This document shows positions 1 through 8,993 of a stretch of 19,571 bases of DNA, piece after piece. The DNA is from Tritrichomonas foetus (Eukaryota > Parabasalia > Tritrichomonadida > Tritrichomonadidae). A program made the position numbers and the translations under genes. The notes beneath the pieces were generated by a model. That model was not told where the DNA came from. It ran no database searches and saw nothing but the letters and a program-made list of their open reading frames with translations. Numbering within the stretch: the first letter of the stretch is position 1; the number at the start of each line of letters is the position of its first letter. The stretch covers positions 1 to 19,571 of the forward strand of contig MLAK01001341.1 in assembly GCA_001839685.1 (NCBI GenBank), in the 5' to 3' direction.

Positions 1-1899
1 AATGCATACGCATCAAGCTCTTCTGAAATAACAGATCCAATTAGTCCACCTATTTCGACTCTGCAAATTTATATTTCAGAAACAGGTGAATGTGATAGAC
101 AGATTTATACTATTTGTTTAAAACCTTCAGAAGTGTCAGAATTTGATTTTTCATTATATACAAATGTACATACACTTACTATTTATATTTCATCTGATTT
201 AGACCGAAATCAAGTTTTCAATTTTCAAGCATTACCAATATCTCCAATTAAAGAATTAAAGCTTTCAGGAATAGGCAAATTTTATATTGATACAAAGAAA
301 ATGCCACATCGAATTCATGAATTAATAATTATTGATCAGCTATATTTCGATATTATTTATCATGAAGATATGAATGTTTTAAATATTGATCGATTTGTTA
401 ATTATGGTGTTTTTGATGAAGATTTATGTTCACATGTTGTGATTAATGGAATTTTTGAAGACCATAGTTTACTTGTTCCATTTAATTGTTTTACCCTGTC
501 AATATACACTACATTCTATCCTACTGATTATCCAACAATATATCCAACATTCAATCCTACTGAAATTGTCTATGATTGCATGACGGATTGTCATCAATGC
601 ATTTTAGATGGAGTTAAATGCACTAACTGTGCTGGAATTTATCTCAATTATGGCGATAACACTCAAACATGTTCATATGGGGGCTGTCAAAATGGTTATA
701 AAGTTATTTCAGATTCCATTGATGATAAACTTGGTTTTTGCTCCATCATTCATTGTGATAATGATTGTCATTATTGTCTTGATCATGATTGTGTAGATTG
801 TGAGGGAGTATATGTTCAAAATGAATATTGCGTCAGTAGATGCGCGCCAGGTTATCGGATTTCTTCTTCTTATTATTATTCAACACCTGGCGAATGCGAA
901 AAAATATATTGCAGTGAAGACTGTGTGTATTGCCTTGATGAAGACTCGAACTGTAATGATTGTGATGAAATTTGGGCACACTTAACCATGGACGACACAG
1001 TTTTTTGTCAGAGAAGGATTGCAGGATGTCTAGATGGATATAGTGTATTTTCTTATGGTGACAAATCTCAACCATCATTATGCATCCCAAATGAGATTGC
1101 TTCGCAAATTTCTAATTTACCAACTCATACTTTTACACCAACAACTTCTCCAGATCGAAGTTCTCCTGATTTTGTCATATTTGTTGCACGCGAGTACTGC
1201 TCTGATTTTATTCTTGAGTATGATTCTTGCCTCTTAGATGATACTGGATCTATTTCGGAATTTGATTTCTCTAAAAAATTATCATCAAATGTGAAAAATC
1301 TCACGATCGTTTTGGATGATGTTAATGTCAGTGGCTCTTCTGATAAATTTTATTTTAATATGTTACAATCTAAAGTTAATGTTACAATCAAAAGATTATA
1401 TGGTTATAACTATCAACCTTCTATAACATTAGATTTGGCATTATTTGAAACGAATAAAATTGATTGGCTCACACTTGACGAACATATCATAGTTAATTTT
1501 GAGTATAATTCTGATAATTCTCAACTGTTATGTGATACATTGGTTTTGAAAGAAGGAATTAAATTCAAAACCAATGAAACAAAAAATGTTGATATCTCTA
1601 CTATCAAGAATTTGGATTTCGCTGATATGATTTATTACTCGATATTTAAGATTGATGATGATAAAGAATTTGATTCAATTAAAGTTTCCACAAATTCTAC
1701 TCATATCTTCTTAAATCAAGATGGATCAATATCATTTGGTGAAAATTTGGAAGTTAAAACACCAGTTAAAGCACAAGAATTCACTGTAAAAACATCACAT
1801 CAAGAAGTTTTTGTTAATACTAAAACAACAAGTGCAAAGTTGATCCTACAGCCAGAAAATCCTGAAACTATTATATCATTTACAGAAAATACTGCATAA
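1..1899 (+). CDS. Cysteine-rich surface-type protein, 5'-truncated, ends at an in-frame TAA
   Basis: The frame is open from the first base, so the start lies upstream; the only possible early start, GTG at 133, is not credible in a eukaryote. The 632 visible residues are modular. A module carrying the EFDFS signature (139-153) is followed by a Pro/Thr linker with YPT repeats (about 505-565). Then comes a Cys-rich block (577-1083) with three units of the type CxxxCxxC...CxxC followed by an NGY/PGY/DGY turn, resembling furin-like or other disulfide-rich extracellular repeats. A second Pro/Thr linker follows, then a second EFDFS module (1189 onward, signature 1258-1272). Many N-x-S/T sequons are present. 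Reading continues in the same frame after the TAA at 1897-1899 into the membrane-anchored part at 2074-2883, so this is probably one gene with a nonsense change. The family is not recognised; an extracellular role is inferred from Cys spacing and the downstream anchor. Confidence 0.7.
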   Translation, partial: NAYASSSSEITDPISPPISTLQIYISETGECDRQIYTICLKPSEVSEFDFSLYTNVHTLTIYISSDLDRNQVFNFQALPISPIKELKLSGIGKFYIDTKKMPHRIHELIIIDQLYFDIIYHEDMNVLNIDRFVNYGVFDEDLCSHVVINGIFEDHSLLVPFNCFTLSIYTTFYPTDYPTIYPTFNPTEIVYDCMTDCHQCILDGVKCTNCAGIYLNYGDNTQTCSYGGCQNGYKVISDSIDDKLGFCSIIHCDNDCHYCLDHDCVDCEGVYVQNEYCVSRCAPGYRISSSYYYSTPGECEKIYCSEDCVYCLDEDSNCNDCDEIWAHLTMDDTVFCQRRIAGCLDGYSVFSYGDKSQPSLCIPNEIASQISNLPTHTFTPTTSPDRSSPDFVIFVAREYCSDFILEYDSCLLDDTGSISEFDFSKKLSSNVKNLTIVLDDVNVSGSSDKFYFNMLQSKVNVTIKRLYGYNYQPSITLDLALFETNKIDWLTLDEHIIVNFEYNSDNSQLLCDTLVLKEGIKFKTNETKNVDISTIKNLDFADMIYYSIFKIDDDKEFDSIKVSTNSTHIFLNQDGSISFGENLEVKTPVKAQEFTVKTSHQEVFVNTKTTSAKLILQPENPETIISFTENTA

Positions 1900-2073
1900 C
1901 AAAATGATTTTGCATTTGGATTAAATATTGGCCAAAAATCAATATCACAAACAATCACTCTTGTTTATCCTTCACCTATAATTCCTGTTTCAATAAATGG
2001 AAATGGGGAACTATACATATCAATAAATAATACAGATGATTCTTCAAGTGATACCATTCAAATTACTCAAGAA

Positions 2074-2883
2074 ATGATAACATCAAATATGGACATAGTT
2101 ATTCCTGAAAATTACCGCGCAATTATGTTTCATAGTGTTTACCTTCAAGGTGTAAACCCATCACTAAAAATCCCGAATTTTTATGGTTTGCTTTTAGAAC
2201 ATCAAAAATATGAAAAGAAAATAACCACAAAATTCAATAAAAATTTGAATATAACCAAATATAATCAACATTTCAGAAGAAAAGAGAAATCTAATAATAA
2301 AGCTCAAAAACTCAATGAAAATAGTCAATACATCATAATAAATGAATTAAATATAGACCAAGGAGCCAGTACAACCACTTCTAATATTCAAGTTAACAAC
2401 AAGCTCATTTTGAAAGCAGGTTCTTCAATTTCTTCATATTTTATCGGGTTTCAATCTGATGCAACAGTTGAGGTTTACTATAGTAAAAATGGCATGCAAC
2501 CTGTTTTAATTACAACCGATGAATCAATTACAAAAATTCCAAATTCTATTAATTTTATTAAAGACGATAGTTCGACAAATGGAGACTATCCCAAGTTTAT
2601 CAGAATAATGAAAATCGATCCGAATGATTTTGAAAGTATTAAATTTGATGATAATAATAATAATTATGTTGCGGAATTTTCAGCCGGCTATTATTCAGTT
2701 GTTCGACAACAAACAGAATATCTGACTATTATTGTTTATAGTTTGGTTGCATTTGCATCTTTAATTGTGCTGATCGCAATTATCGTATTCGTTGTAAAAT
2801 TTGTTGTAAAAAGGAAATCTGCACATCTAAGGGATTCAAATTTGCTTGACCAGGCTGATGAGAAAAATACGGATTATTTATGA
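2074..2883 (+). CDS. C-terminal, membrane-anchored part of the broken surface-type protein
   Basis: This is the continuation of the preceding reading frame. Codons are open and coding-like from 1900, directly after the TAA, to the TGA at 2881-2883; 2074 is merely the first ATG in that stretch. The segment has an Asn/Ser/Thr-rich ectodomain, then one hydrophobic membrane span (about 2722-2796), a basic stop-transfer cluster including KRK (2809-2817), and a short cytoplasmic tail. The tail contains D-S-N-L-L, which fits the DxxLL sorting-signal pattern, and ends in DYL. This is a type I topology. On its own the fragment has no signal peptide, so it would not be expected to reach the surface unless the stop is a sequencing error or is read through. 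A UAAA follows the stop by a few bases. Most likely an interrupted single gene. Confidence 0.6.
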   Translation: MITSNMDIVIPENYRAIMFHSVYLQGVNPSLKIPNFYGLLLEHQKYEKKITTKFNKNLNITKYNQHFRRKEKSNNKAQKLNENSQYIIINELNIDQGASTTTSNIQVNNKLILKAGSSISSYFIGFQSDATVEVYYSKNGMQPVLITTDESITKIPNSINFIKDDSSTNGDYPKFIRIMKIDPNDFESIKFDDNNNNYVAEFSAGYYSVVRQQTEYLTIIVYSLVAFASLIVLIAIIVFVVKFVVKRKSAHLRDSNLLDQADEKNTDYL

Positions 2884-2909
2884 TTATGAATAAAAAATTG
2901 ATTGTTCAA

Positions 2910-3310
2910 CTCAATAGAATATTGGATAAATTTCTTATTCGCTCAATTTTTAAGTTTATTTTATTCATCTTTCAAATATTGTGTTATTTTCTGAAAAAGT
3001 TCAATCTCCCGATTTGGTTTCTATATCGGAACTACAAATTTTTCAATATTATGATTTTCACTCAGAATTTTTCAGAAAATATGAGCTCTTTGTATAATTA
3101 GCTTTATTCATATATCATCTGAAAATGTTCGAATATTAATAAAAAATATCGGGAAATATTTTTTAAAATTCTGATAATTGAATAACCAGTAACCATTGAA
3201 TTTTTTTTGGGAGATTGAACTTTTTCATAAATCACACAATTATTCCAAAAATTTTTATAAATTCAGACATGATGCACATCATATTCTTATCATATTTATC
3301 CCAGAATTGT
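2910..3310. repeat. Imperfect foldback (inverted repeat)
   Basis: An 18-base perfect inverted repeat pairs 2993-3010 (GAAAAAGTTCAATCTCCC) with 3209-3226. Similarity extends outward with small gaps: AATATTGTGTTATTTTC on the left against AATAATTGTGTGATTTA on the reverse complement of the right, and GGATAAAT near both outer ends. Inside the loop a CAGAATTTT/AAAATTCTG pair (about 3065 and 3165) also matches in inverted order. The outer limits are approximate. It may be a decayed foldback or MITE-like element, or a small inverted duplication; no target-site duplication was recognised. Confidence 0.45.
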
Positions 3311-3730
3311 TGGACTACACGATAATGAATTTTAATAAAATACTTTTTGGATAACTTTTCATTTATACTTTTGAAAAAATTGAAAGTAATTCAGACAATA
3401 TATATAAATAATGAATATTTTCATAAATATTTAATATTAATAAATATTTAGCCTAATATTATTTTATATAATTGATTTAATAATTCTATTTACTGAATAA
3501 TACTGAATATCACAAGTAATTATGTAAGAAAAGGAGTTTTGAGGTAAATATTTTTTCCTTTAATAAACTTTCATCGATTTTTTCTCATTCAAAATATTTC
3601 AATAGATTGAATACACTTTTTATAAAATGTTGTGATATAAAAATAATTCACTATATTTACTCAATTTTTCTATTATTCATATATGCAGATATCCTTTCAA
3701 TTTATTAAATTTTATGTTAAAATGTTCATT

Positions 3731-3737
3731 TCACTTT
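3731..3737 (+). promoter_or_regulatory. Candidate initiator (Inr) for the MATE gene
   Basis: TCACTTT fits the trichomonad initiator pattern TCA-Y-W. If the A is +1, transcription would start at 3733, 33 bases before the ATG. TCATTT at 3726 is an alternative. A short motif in AT-rich DNA can occur by chance. Confidence 0.3.
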
Positions 3738-3765
3738 TTTTTTCGAGATTAAATCATCTTCAAAA

Positions 3766-5553
3766 ATGGCAGAAGAGCATCTCAGCCTTAGTTCCAGTTC
3801 TTATGAATACGAAGATCATGTCCAACAAGCACCAATCTCGAAAAATTCCCAAACTGATATTCGCGATATTGATAACTCCATCGAATCGATTTACGAAAGT
3901 GAACCCTCACAAAAAGAGGCCATTCTTGACTCCAGTGAAAGTGGAGGTAAACGGAAATTAATTCATCATCATTCGAATCACAGAAAGATCAGCAACTCTT
4001 GTCATGATATTGAAAAAGTTGCAAATAATGATGATGATGAAAGTTTAAGTGAAACAACAGAAAGTGACTCCAAAAACAAGAAAGATCAAATGTCACCCGA
4101 ACATTATCGTTTGGCTGGAAGGCCCCCCTTGACTACACTATTTAATTTGTCTGCTGGTCCAATCCTTGCTCAGTTCACTGGTTCATTAAAGGGTGTTATT
4201 GGTTCAATATGGATTTCTAAAGCACTTGGTGAAACAGCCCTTGCAGCGATTTCAACAATTGGTGTTTATGATGGCATTTCCAGAAGTTTTGGTTTCTTTT
4301 TAAGTTCATCAGGATCATCAAAAATCAGCCAACTATATGGACAACATAGAGAAAATGAAGCAGGACAAGTTGTTGTTGATTTAATTCGCGTGAGTCTCAT
4401 TTTTGGAATATTAGTTCCACTTATACTTGGTCTCACTACACAACCACTTTGCGAGTGGCTTGGTGCTGATGAAATTGTTCAGAAAATGTGTCATGAATAT
4501 ATGCTTCCGATTAACATTGGTACATTTACAACAATTCTCTTTATTACACTTGGAGGATGCTTACAAGGTGAAGGACGTTCTTTATTCTTTTCTATTCTTA
4601 ATGTGGCATCATTAGTTGTAAACATGTGTGTATTTGATCCAATTTTATTGTTAGCACTTGGAACAGGAATTTGGGGAGCTAGTGTTGCACAATCTTTAGC
4701 TGAAGCCATTCCTGGAATTGCACTATTCATTATGTTCTTTATGGGTAAATTTGGTGTGAAACCAAAATTTAGCATGTTTTTCAATAAATTCTCACCGCAT
4801 ACATTTTCATCAATGAAAGTTGGTTTCTCCCAACTGATTGGAAATTTATCGCAAATGATTCCATCAATTTTGGTTCGTAAATTAATTGGACTTGCTGTTG
4901 GTGAAAACTTTAATGATGCAATGGCTGCATTCAATACCGTTGTTAGATTTATTATTCTTACTGGCAGCATCATCATTGCAGTTACACTTGGATACGTTCC
5001 AGCTGCTTCTTATGCATTTGCTGCGAAAAATTATCAAAGATGGCTCTCCCTTTCTATTCATATGTTATGGATGACATTCGCTTGGGGCTCATTTACTGCT
5101 ATTTTAACATTGACTATTCCAAGACAGCTTTCAAGCATGTTTGCAAATGGAAAAGGGTACTTAGACGTTTGTGAACCAATGTTGAAGTATTCTAATGCTT
5201 TGGGATTCTTTGCAATGGGAAGATTTTGTGGTGTTGCTTTCTTACAAAGTATGCAAAAAGGATGGATGTCAACTGTTCTTTCTCTTACATCAAACTTTGC
5301 TTCGATTATTGGTTTTGCTTTCTTGTTGTATTATACAGACAAAACTAATGGTGTCCGAATTGTTTGGTGCTATTCACTTGCACATGCTTTTGGATTTGTA
5401 ATGGCTATTTTGTTCATGATCGCACCAATAAGAAAGATCGTAGCTGGGTATAAGCAACAAAAGATTGAAGATGAAGCAACTATTGCTAGCAACTCGGATA
5501 ATACCTCAAGTGAAACTGTCGATAATGAAACAGATCACATTGTGGAAGCATAG
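3766..5553 (+). CDS. MATE-family multidrug/toxin efflux transporter
   Basis: A 595-residue polytopic membrane protein predicted to export organic cations or metabolites using an H+ or Na+ gradient (family knowledge). Residues 1-115 are a hydrophilic, Ser/Asp/Glu-rich cytosolic extension with a His/Lys patch (about 62-74). The MATE core then begins near GRPPLTTLFNLSAGPI (118-133), with about 12 hydrophobic segments to residue 560 and a hydrophilic acidic tail. Family landmarks include LQGEGR (266-271), the following Asn286, FDP (290-292) and GIWGASVA (301-308), matching the conserved L-x-G-x-G...N...DP...G-GA series of one MATE repeat. A second, related half follows, as expected for the pseudo-twofold fold. 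The start is the AAAAATGGC context at 3766. Transcription converges on the M28 peptidase gene. Family assignment is firm; substrate and ion are unknown. Confidence 0.95.
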   Translation: MAEEHLSLSSSSYEYEDHVQQAPISKNSQTDIRDIDNSIESIYESEPSQKEAILDSSESGGKRKLIHHHSNHRKISNSCHDIEKVANNDDDESLSETTESDSKNKKDQMSPEHYRLAGRPPLTTLFNLSAGPILAQFTGSLKGVIGSIWISKALGETALAAISTIGVYDGISRSFGFFLSSSGSSKISQLYGQHRENEAGQVVVDLIRVSLIFGILVPLILGLTTQPLCEWLGADEIVQKMCHEYMLPINIGTFTTILFITLGGCLQGEGRSLFFSILNVASLVVNMCVFDPILLLALGTGIWGASVAQSLAEAIPGIALFIMFFMGKFGVKPKFSMFFNKFSPHTFSSMKVGFSQLIGNLSQMIPSILVRKLIGLAVGENFNDAMAAFNTVVRFIILTGSIIIAVTLGYVPAASYAFAAKNYQRWLSLSIHMLWMTFAWGSFTAILTLTIPRQLSSMFANGKGYLDVCEPMLKYSNALGFFAMGRFCGVAFLQSMQKGWMSTVLSLTSNFASIIGFAFLLYYTDKTNGVRIVWCYSLAHAFGFVMAILFMIAPIRKIVAGYKQQKIEDEATIASNSDNTSSETVDNETDHIVEA

Positions 5554-5586
5554 ACATATTATGTATTTATTTATTGTTATATATAT

Positions 5587-5590
5587 TAAA
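5587..5590 (+). other. Candidate UAAA polyadenylation tetranucleotide, MATE gene
   Basis: TAAA lies 34 bases after the TAG stop. Trichomonad 3' ends are known to use a UAAA signal at or close to the stop codon. The motif is short, so this is suggestive only. Confidence 0.3.
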
Positions 5591-5827
5591 CTATCCTTCA
5601 TGAAATTTTGGTCCTTGATTATTTTTAGATCTCAGTTTTAGATGAAATCATGAGATAATTTTCCTCTATCGATAAGAACAATAATGAACTGTCATTATTT
5701 TGTCCAAAGCAGAAAAATATCGACACAACTCTGATTAATATGATTATAATAAAAAGAAAAACAAAAATATCATTAAATATCTGTGAAAAGAAGTCAAAAT
5801 ATGAAAAACTTTCGAGAATAGATAGTC

Positions 5828-5831
5828 TTTA
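5828..5831 (-). other. Candidate UAAA polyadenylation tetranucleotide, M28 peptidase gene
   Basis: On the minus strand TAAA lies about 10 bases after the TAG stop (5841-5843), the spacing expected for a trichomonad 3' end. The convergent MATE and M28 transcripts would then end about 240 bases apart without overlapping. Confidence 0.35.
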
Positions 5832-5840
5832 TTATGAAAT

Positions 5841-8207
5841 CTATATTTTAGTTTGATTGACAAGAATTGTATCACAAAGAATTTGTGATTTTGTTGTATG
5901 TTGAACATAAGTTGGGAAAATTCCCATGAATTCATCACGTTGTGGTGTTTGCCTAGAATACATGAAAACAACCATAGTTTCTACTTTTTCAGGTGTTGTT
6001 AAAATTATATCATAATCAAAAGGAGCATAAGCTGGCACTATCCTCAAAAAGAGACCATTCTTATAATTCGGATTCTCATTAATGATGATTTCATCAAAAT
6101 AATTAGCCTTTTGAACGCACTTTGGAGTTTTATCTGGGCATCCAATAACAAAACTAACACCATGCATTTCACTGTGATCTTCTTTCAATGACATTGTTAC
6201 TGTTCTTGTCTTTCCATCCCATTTCGCGGTTTCTCGAAGATTATATTTTGGCCATTCATCTACAAAATCCGGAAGTGGTAGTTGATTATACCTCCTAACA
6301 AGGCCAAGTCCTCTGCCATAGGGACGTACATAATCGTCGATAACTTCAATATCATAACTTTGTTCAACAAGCTTGCGAAGTTGTGGTTTGACACGATTTC
6401 CCATATAAGAAATAAAAGATACCTCACTGGTTCCATTATCCCAGAAACAGTGTTGAGCAATTCCTTTAATTGTATAATCATCACTATATGGAACAGTTTT
6501 AATGAACCAAACAATTAAAATAGAAATTAAAACAACAAGTAATCCTTTCCAGACTCCATTCTTCAAAATGACATTATCTTTTCCTTTTTGTTGGCGGGAT
6601 GAATTAGACATGATAGCAAAACAGGTAATAGTCGAAGAAATCCAGAGTAAAACTGCACCAAACACTTCTGGAAGCATTCCAGGCATTGAAGTTGAGTATC
6701 TTTGAACTAATGTAAAAAAGAAGGTATATTCAAACAGAATTGGAATAAGCCCAATTGCATCCAAAACTGCTCTAGCTGGCGCTGCTTTCTTTGGAATAAA
6801 ATGAGAAATTCCAGCAAAAATTGTACACCAAAGCATTGGAAGGCTTAAATCACACCAACATAAAACAAGACTTAAAAATGAAGTCAAAAATGAAAAGCCA
6901 ACTCTCCAAATTCGTGATGGAATGCTAGTTGCCTTTATCAAATTAGCAGCAAATAAAAATCCCGCACAACTAAATGTAAACCAAGAAACGAGAGCAAATC
7001 CTGGGACACCCATGTATGATGCTGTATTAATCGCATAAACAAGTAACGCTCCAACAACCATAATTATTAAATGAATGAATAATGAAGCAGCCATCAAACC
7101 TGAATATTTTGCTTTCAATTTATTGAGGCCTCCTTTCTTTAACCAATATCTAAATATTAAAATTAAAACCAAAACAACAACAAACGCGATTATTGAAAGT
7201 GCCATTAAAGCTTTCATTGGTAATCCAATAATTATTGGTGAAACTCCAAGAAGTGCCCATTCATCTTCGTTTTTCTGTTCAGAAAAGTTCATCATGAAAT
7301 AATATAAAATATTTCCGCATGATCGAATGTCTTCCGGTCCTTTCCATTGGTCAAGACTTGTATGGTAATGTGATGGATTTCCCACAAAATCAAATTCAGC
7401 ACCAGTCATTCCATGTCCTTCATAAACTTCACTATCAGTAGATGATGACACTATTCCACTTTTCATGAAAAATGATCCGAATGTAGCCATCATTGCACCA
7501 GGTGTTCTTGCAGCTGAAAGAGCAACAGATGAACTCTTGGCCCCTTTAATAAGCATTGCAAATGGTGTTCCTGTACCTAGAGCATCTAAATTCATTATGT
7601 GAGAATTATTGGAATGTGTTTTTACATAAACTTTTGCACCACTGAGTCCAAATTCCTCACTTCCATCAAGAATGATTATAACTGGCATTTTTGGTGCATT
7701 TTTTGTAAGAGATAAAGTGTGAGCGATTTCCAAAATCATTGCCACATTGATTGCATTATCATATGCTGTACCACCGACATTATGACCATCATAATGTGCA
7801 GAAAATGTTAATGGTTTTTTATTTCGATATTTTTCGTCTTTCGGTGTGAATTTGATAACGATTGTTAAAATCGAATTCTGTTGATGATGGACCCCTTTTT
7901 TGGTAGTTGTAGCAATTCCATCATCCAAATACTCGAAATCAACATCAAGAACATTATTTATTTTAACGTTGTCTTTTATTTCTTCACAAACTTTCCCGAA
8001 AAATCGAGTTGTCATGTTATAAAAGCTACTGCCAACGCGACGAACATCTTGTATCATTGTTAAGTGATAATGATTGGCATTGTCTGCATCGAATTCCGTC
8101 TGGGGATATAAATTATTGGAGAAAGCGCCAATCGTGAAGCCGAAAAAGATCATATGGAAAATTAAAGCAATTGAAAATCCAACACAAAATCTAAGTGCAT
8201 TAAACAT
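5841..8207 (-). CDS. M28-family zinc aminopeptidase, ERMP1/FXNA-like membrane peptidase
   Basis: A predicted membrane metallopeptidase with its catalytic domain in the ER/secretory lumen. The frame extends to 8240, but only through a TTG codon; no in-frame ATG exists between the upstream TGA (8262-8264) and the ATG at 8205-8207, so I place the start there (788 residues). Numbering residues from the TTG codon, the full M28 metal/catalytic set is visible: H149 and D151 in SAHYDGH, D161 in AYDNA, E195/E196 in GSEEFGLSG, D219 in MNLDALG and H293 in HYHTSLD. One N-terminal hydrophobic segment (about 18-40) should act as signal anchor. After the peptidase domain come about eight membrane segments (345-582), then a roughly 200-residue C-terminal domain. 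This order is that of ERMP1/Felix-ina proteins. No catalytic residue is missing, so it is probably active. Substrate unknown. Confidence 0.92.
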   Translation of the reverse strand: MFNALRFCVGFSIALIFHMIFFGFTIGAFSNNLYPQTEFDADNANHYHLTMIQDVRRVGSSFYNMTTRFFGKVCEEIKDNVKINNVLDVDFEYLDDGIATTTKKGVHHQQNSILTIVIKFTPKDEKYRNKKPLTFSAHYDGHNVGGTAYDNAINVAMILEIAHTLSLTKNAPKMPVIIILDGSEEFGLSGAKVYVKTHSNNSHIMNLDALGTGTPFAMLIKGAKSSSVALSAARTPGAMMATFGSFFMKSGIVSSSTDSEVYEGHGMTGAEFDFVGNPSHYHTSLDQWKGPEDIRSCGNILYYFMMNFSEQKNEDEWALLGVSPIIIGLPMKALMALSIIAFVVVLVLILIFRYWLKKGGLNKLKAKYSGLMAASLFIHLIIMVVGALLVYAINTASYMGVPGFALVSWFTFSCAGFLFAANLIKATSIPSRIWRVGFSFLTSFLSLVLCWCDLSLPMLWCTIFAGISHFIPKKAAPARAVLDAIGLIPILFEYTFFFTLVQRYSTSMPGMLPEVFGAVLLWISSTITCFAIMSNSSRQQKGKDNVILKNGVWKGLLVVLISILIVWFIKTVPYSDDYTIKGIAQHCFWDNGTSEVSFISYMGNRVKPQLRKLVEQSYDIEVIDDYVRPYGRGLGLVRRYNQLPLPDFVDEWPKYNLRETAKWDGKTRTVTMSLKEDHSEMHGVSFVIGCPDKTPKCVQKANYFDEIIINENPNYKNGLFLRIVPAYAPFDYDIILTTPEKVETMVVFMYSRQTPQRDEFMGIFPTYVQHTTKSQILCDTILVNQTKI

Positions 8208-8242
8208 TGGAGAAATCGACAAAAAACTGGGATTTTCCAAAG

Positions 8243-8248
8243 ATGTGA
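8243..8248 (-). promoter_or_regulatory. Candidate initiator for the M28 peptidase gene
   Basis: On the minus strand TCACAT fits TCA-Y-W and lies about 40 bases upstream of the chosen ATG at 8207. Transcription starting here would leave the TTG-headed extension almost wholly in the leader, in keeping with the ATG choice. Confidence 0.25.
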
Positions 8249-8649
8249 TATGACTATCTTTTCAAAGTCTATTGAAAATGTTGAATTTGATTTATTGAAA
8301 TTTGTGATAATATAAAATGATTCAATTGAAAATAATCGTCAGGGGAGTTTCATAAAATTAATTCAAGCGTATTGATAATTAGTAATGGGAATATCTCTAT
8401 ATGGAATGCATATCAAACTATTTTTATAGTTTTATAAGTTATAAATATATCCTATATATCATTTTTTCGTATTTTACACTGATATTAAATTGTATTTAAG
8501 AAAAAAATTCCAAAACTATTATTTTACATATTTCCGAATCTGTATTCAAAAAACACTAAACCTCAGAATTTTTTGTGGTATTTCAATTTCGCCAACAAAA
8601 CTCAATCATCTAGGCCCGAAAACTGTTGTTGATAATTCTATATATATGC

Positions 8650-8853
8650 CTAAAATATTACGAACTTGATGAAACCCCGATCGTTAGAGATTTTAACAAT
8701 TATTCAAAATATCAAAAATCTGTGAAGAGTTGCTTTTCCAGATAAATCAATTGCAATGATTGATTTAACAACACCAACAAAATCCTTTTATATTTGACAT
8801 TTCTTTCTAAACTCATGAAATGTAAAATCTGATTCACTTATTGGTTTAGACAT
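8650..8853 (-). pseudogene. Possible decayed coding fragment, unknown family
   Basis: Read on the minus strand from the ATG at 8851-8853, this gives 68 codons interrupted by two stops. Between stops the composition looks protein-like, for example KDFVGVVKSIIAIDLSGKAT and ISNDRGFIKF, rather than the Lys/Asn/Ile/Phe mixture of neighbouring spacer DNA. The same frame continues past the TAG at 8650 with short coding-like pieces (NYQQQFSGLDD). I cannot name a parent gene. It may be a relic, or simply chance in AT-rich DNA. Confidence 0.22.
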
Positions 8854-8993
8854 GGTTATGTATTTAATTGAAGGTTTTCAGGATTACTATGTGATTTAAG
8901 TGAATCAGGAAAGAAAATATAATTGGGCAAATAAAAAGTTTATTTTAACAAAAAAGGATTACTAAGTGATTAAAAAATGTTTTGTTTGAAGGC

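Larger units (their letters stand above)
2884..3765. other. Intergenic region, very AT-rich
   Basis: This separates the surface-type gene from the MATE gene. A 73-codon open frame at 2880-3101 overlaps the upstream stop and runs through one arm of the foldback described separately, so I do not accept it as a gene. From about 3311 to 3700 I see only AT-rich sequence with short A/T runs and no coding-like frame. Confidence 0.6.
8241..8993. other. Intergenic region between two minus-strand genes
   Basis: Holds the 3' flank of the helicase/RBR gene and the 5' flank of the M28 gene. Short repeats: GGATTACTATGTGATT (8881-8896) recurs with one change at 8956-8971, and CTGATTCACTT (8829-8839) is the exact inverse of 8898-8908. 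A minus-strand TAAA lies about 50 bases after the helicase/RBR stop. A decayed coding fragment is listed separately; the rest (8260-8560) shows nothing I can name. Confidence 0.5.

Noticed and set aside
1897..1899. Reassigned genetic code (TAA read as Gln) to explain the split surface gene
   Set aside because: TAA ends both the helicase/RBR gene and the Trp-repeat gene at sensible positions, so TAA works as a stop here.
2880..3101. 73-codon plus-strand open frame beginning at the surface-type gene's stop
   Set aside because: It overlaps the stop, follows a UAAA signal, has spacer-like Phe/Ile/Lys/Asn composition, and covers one arm of the foldback.
4491..4976. 161-codon antisense open frame within the MATE gene
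   Set aside because: It lies entirely opposite a well-conserved transporter core and has no recognisable motif; a shadow of codon bias.
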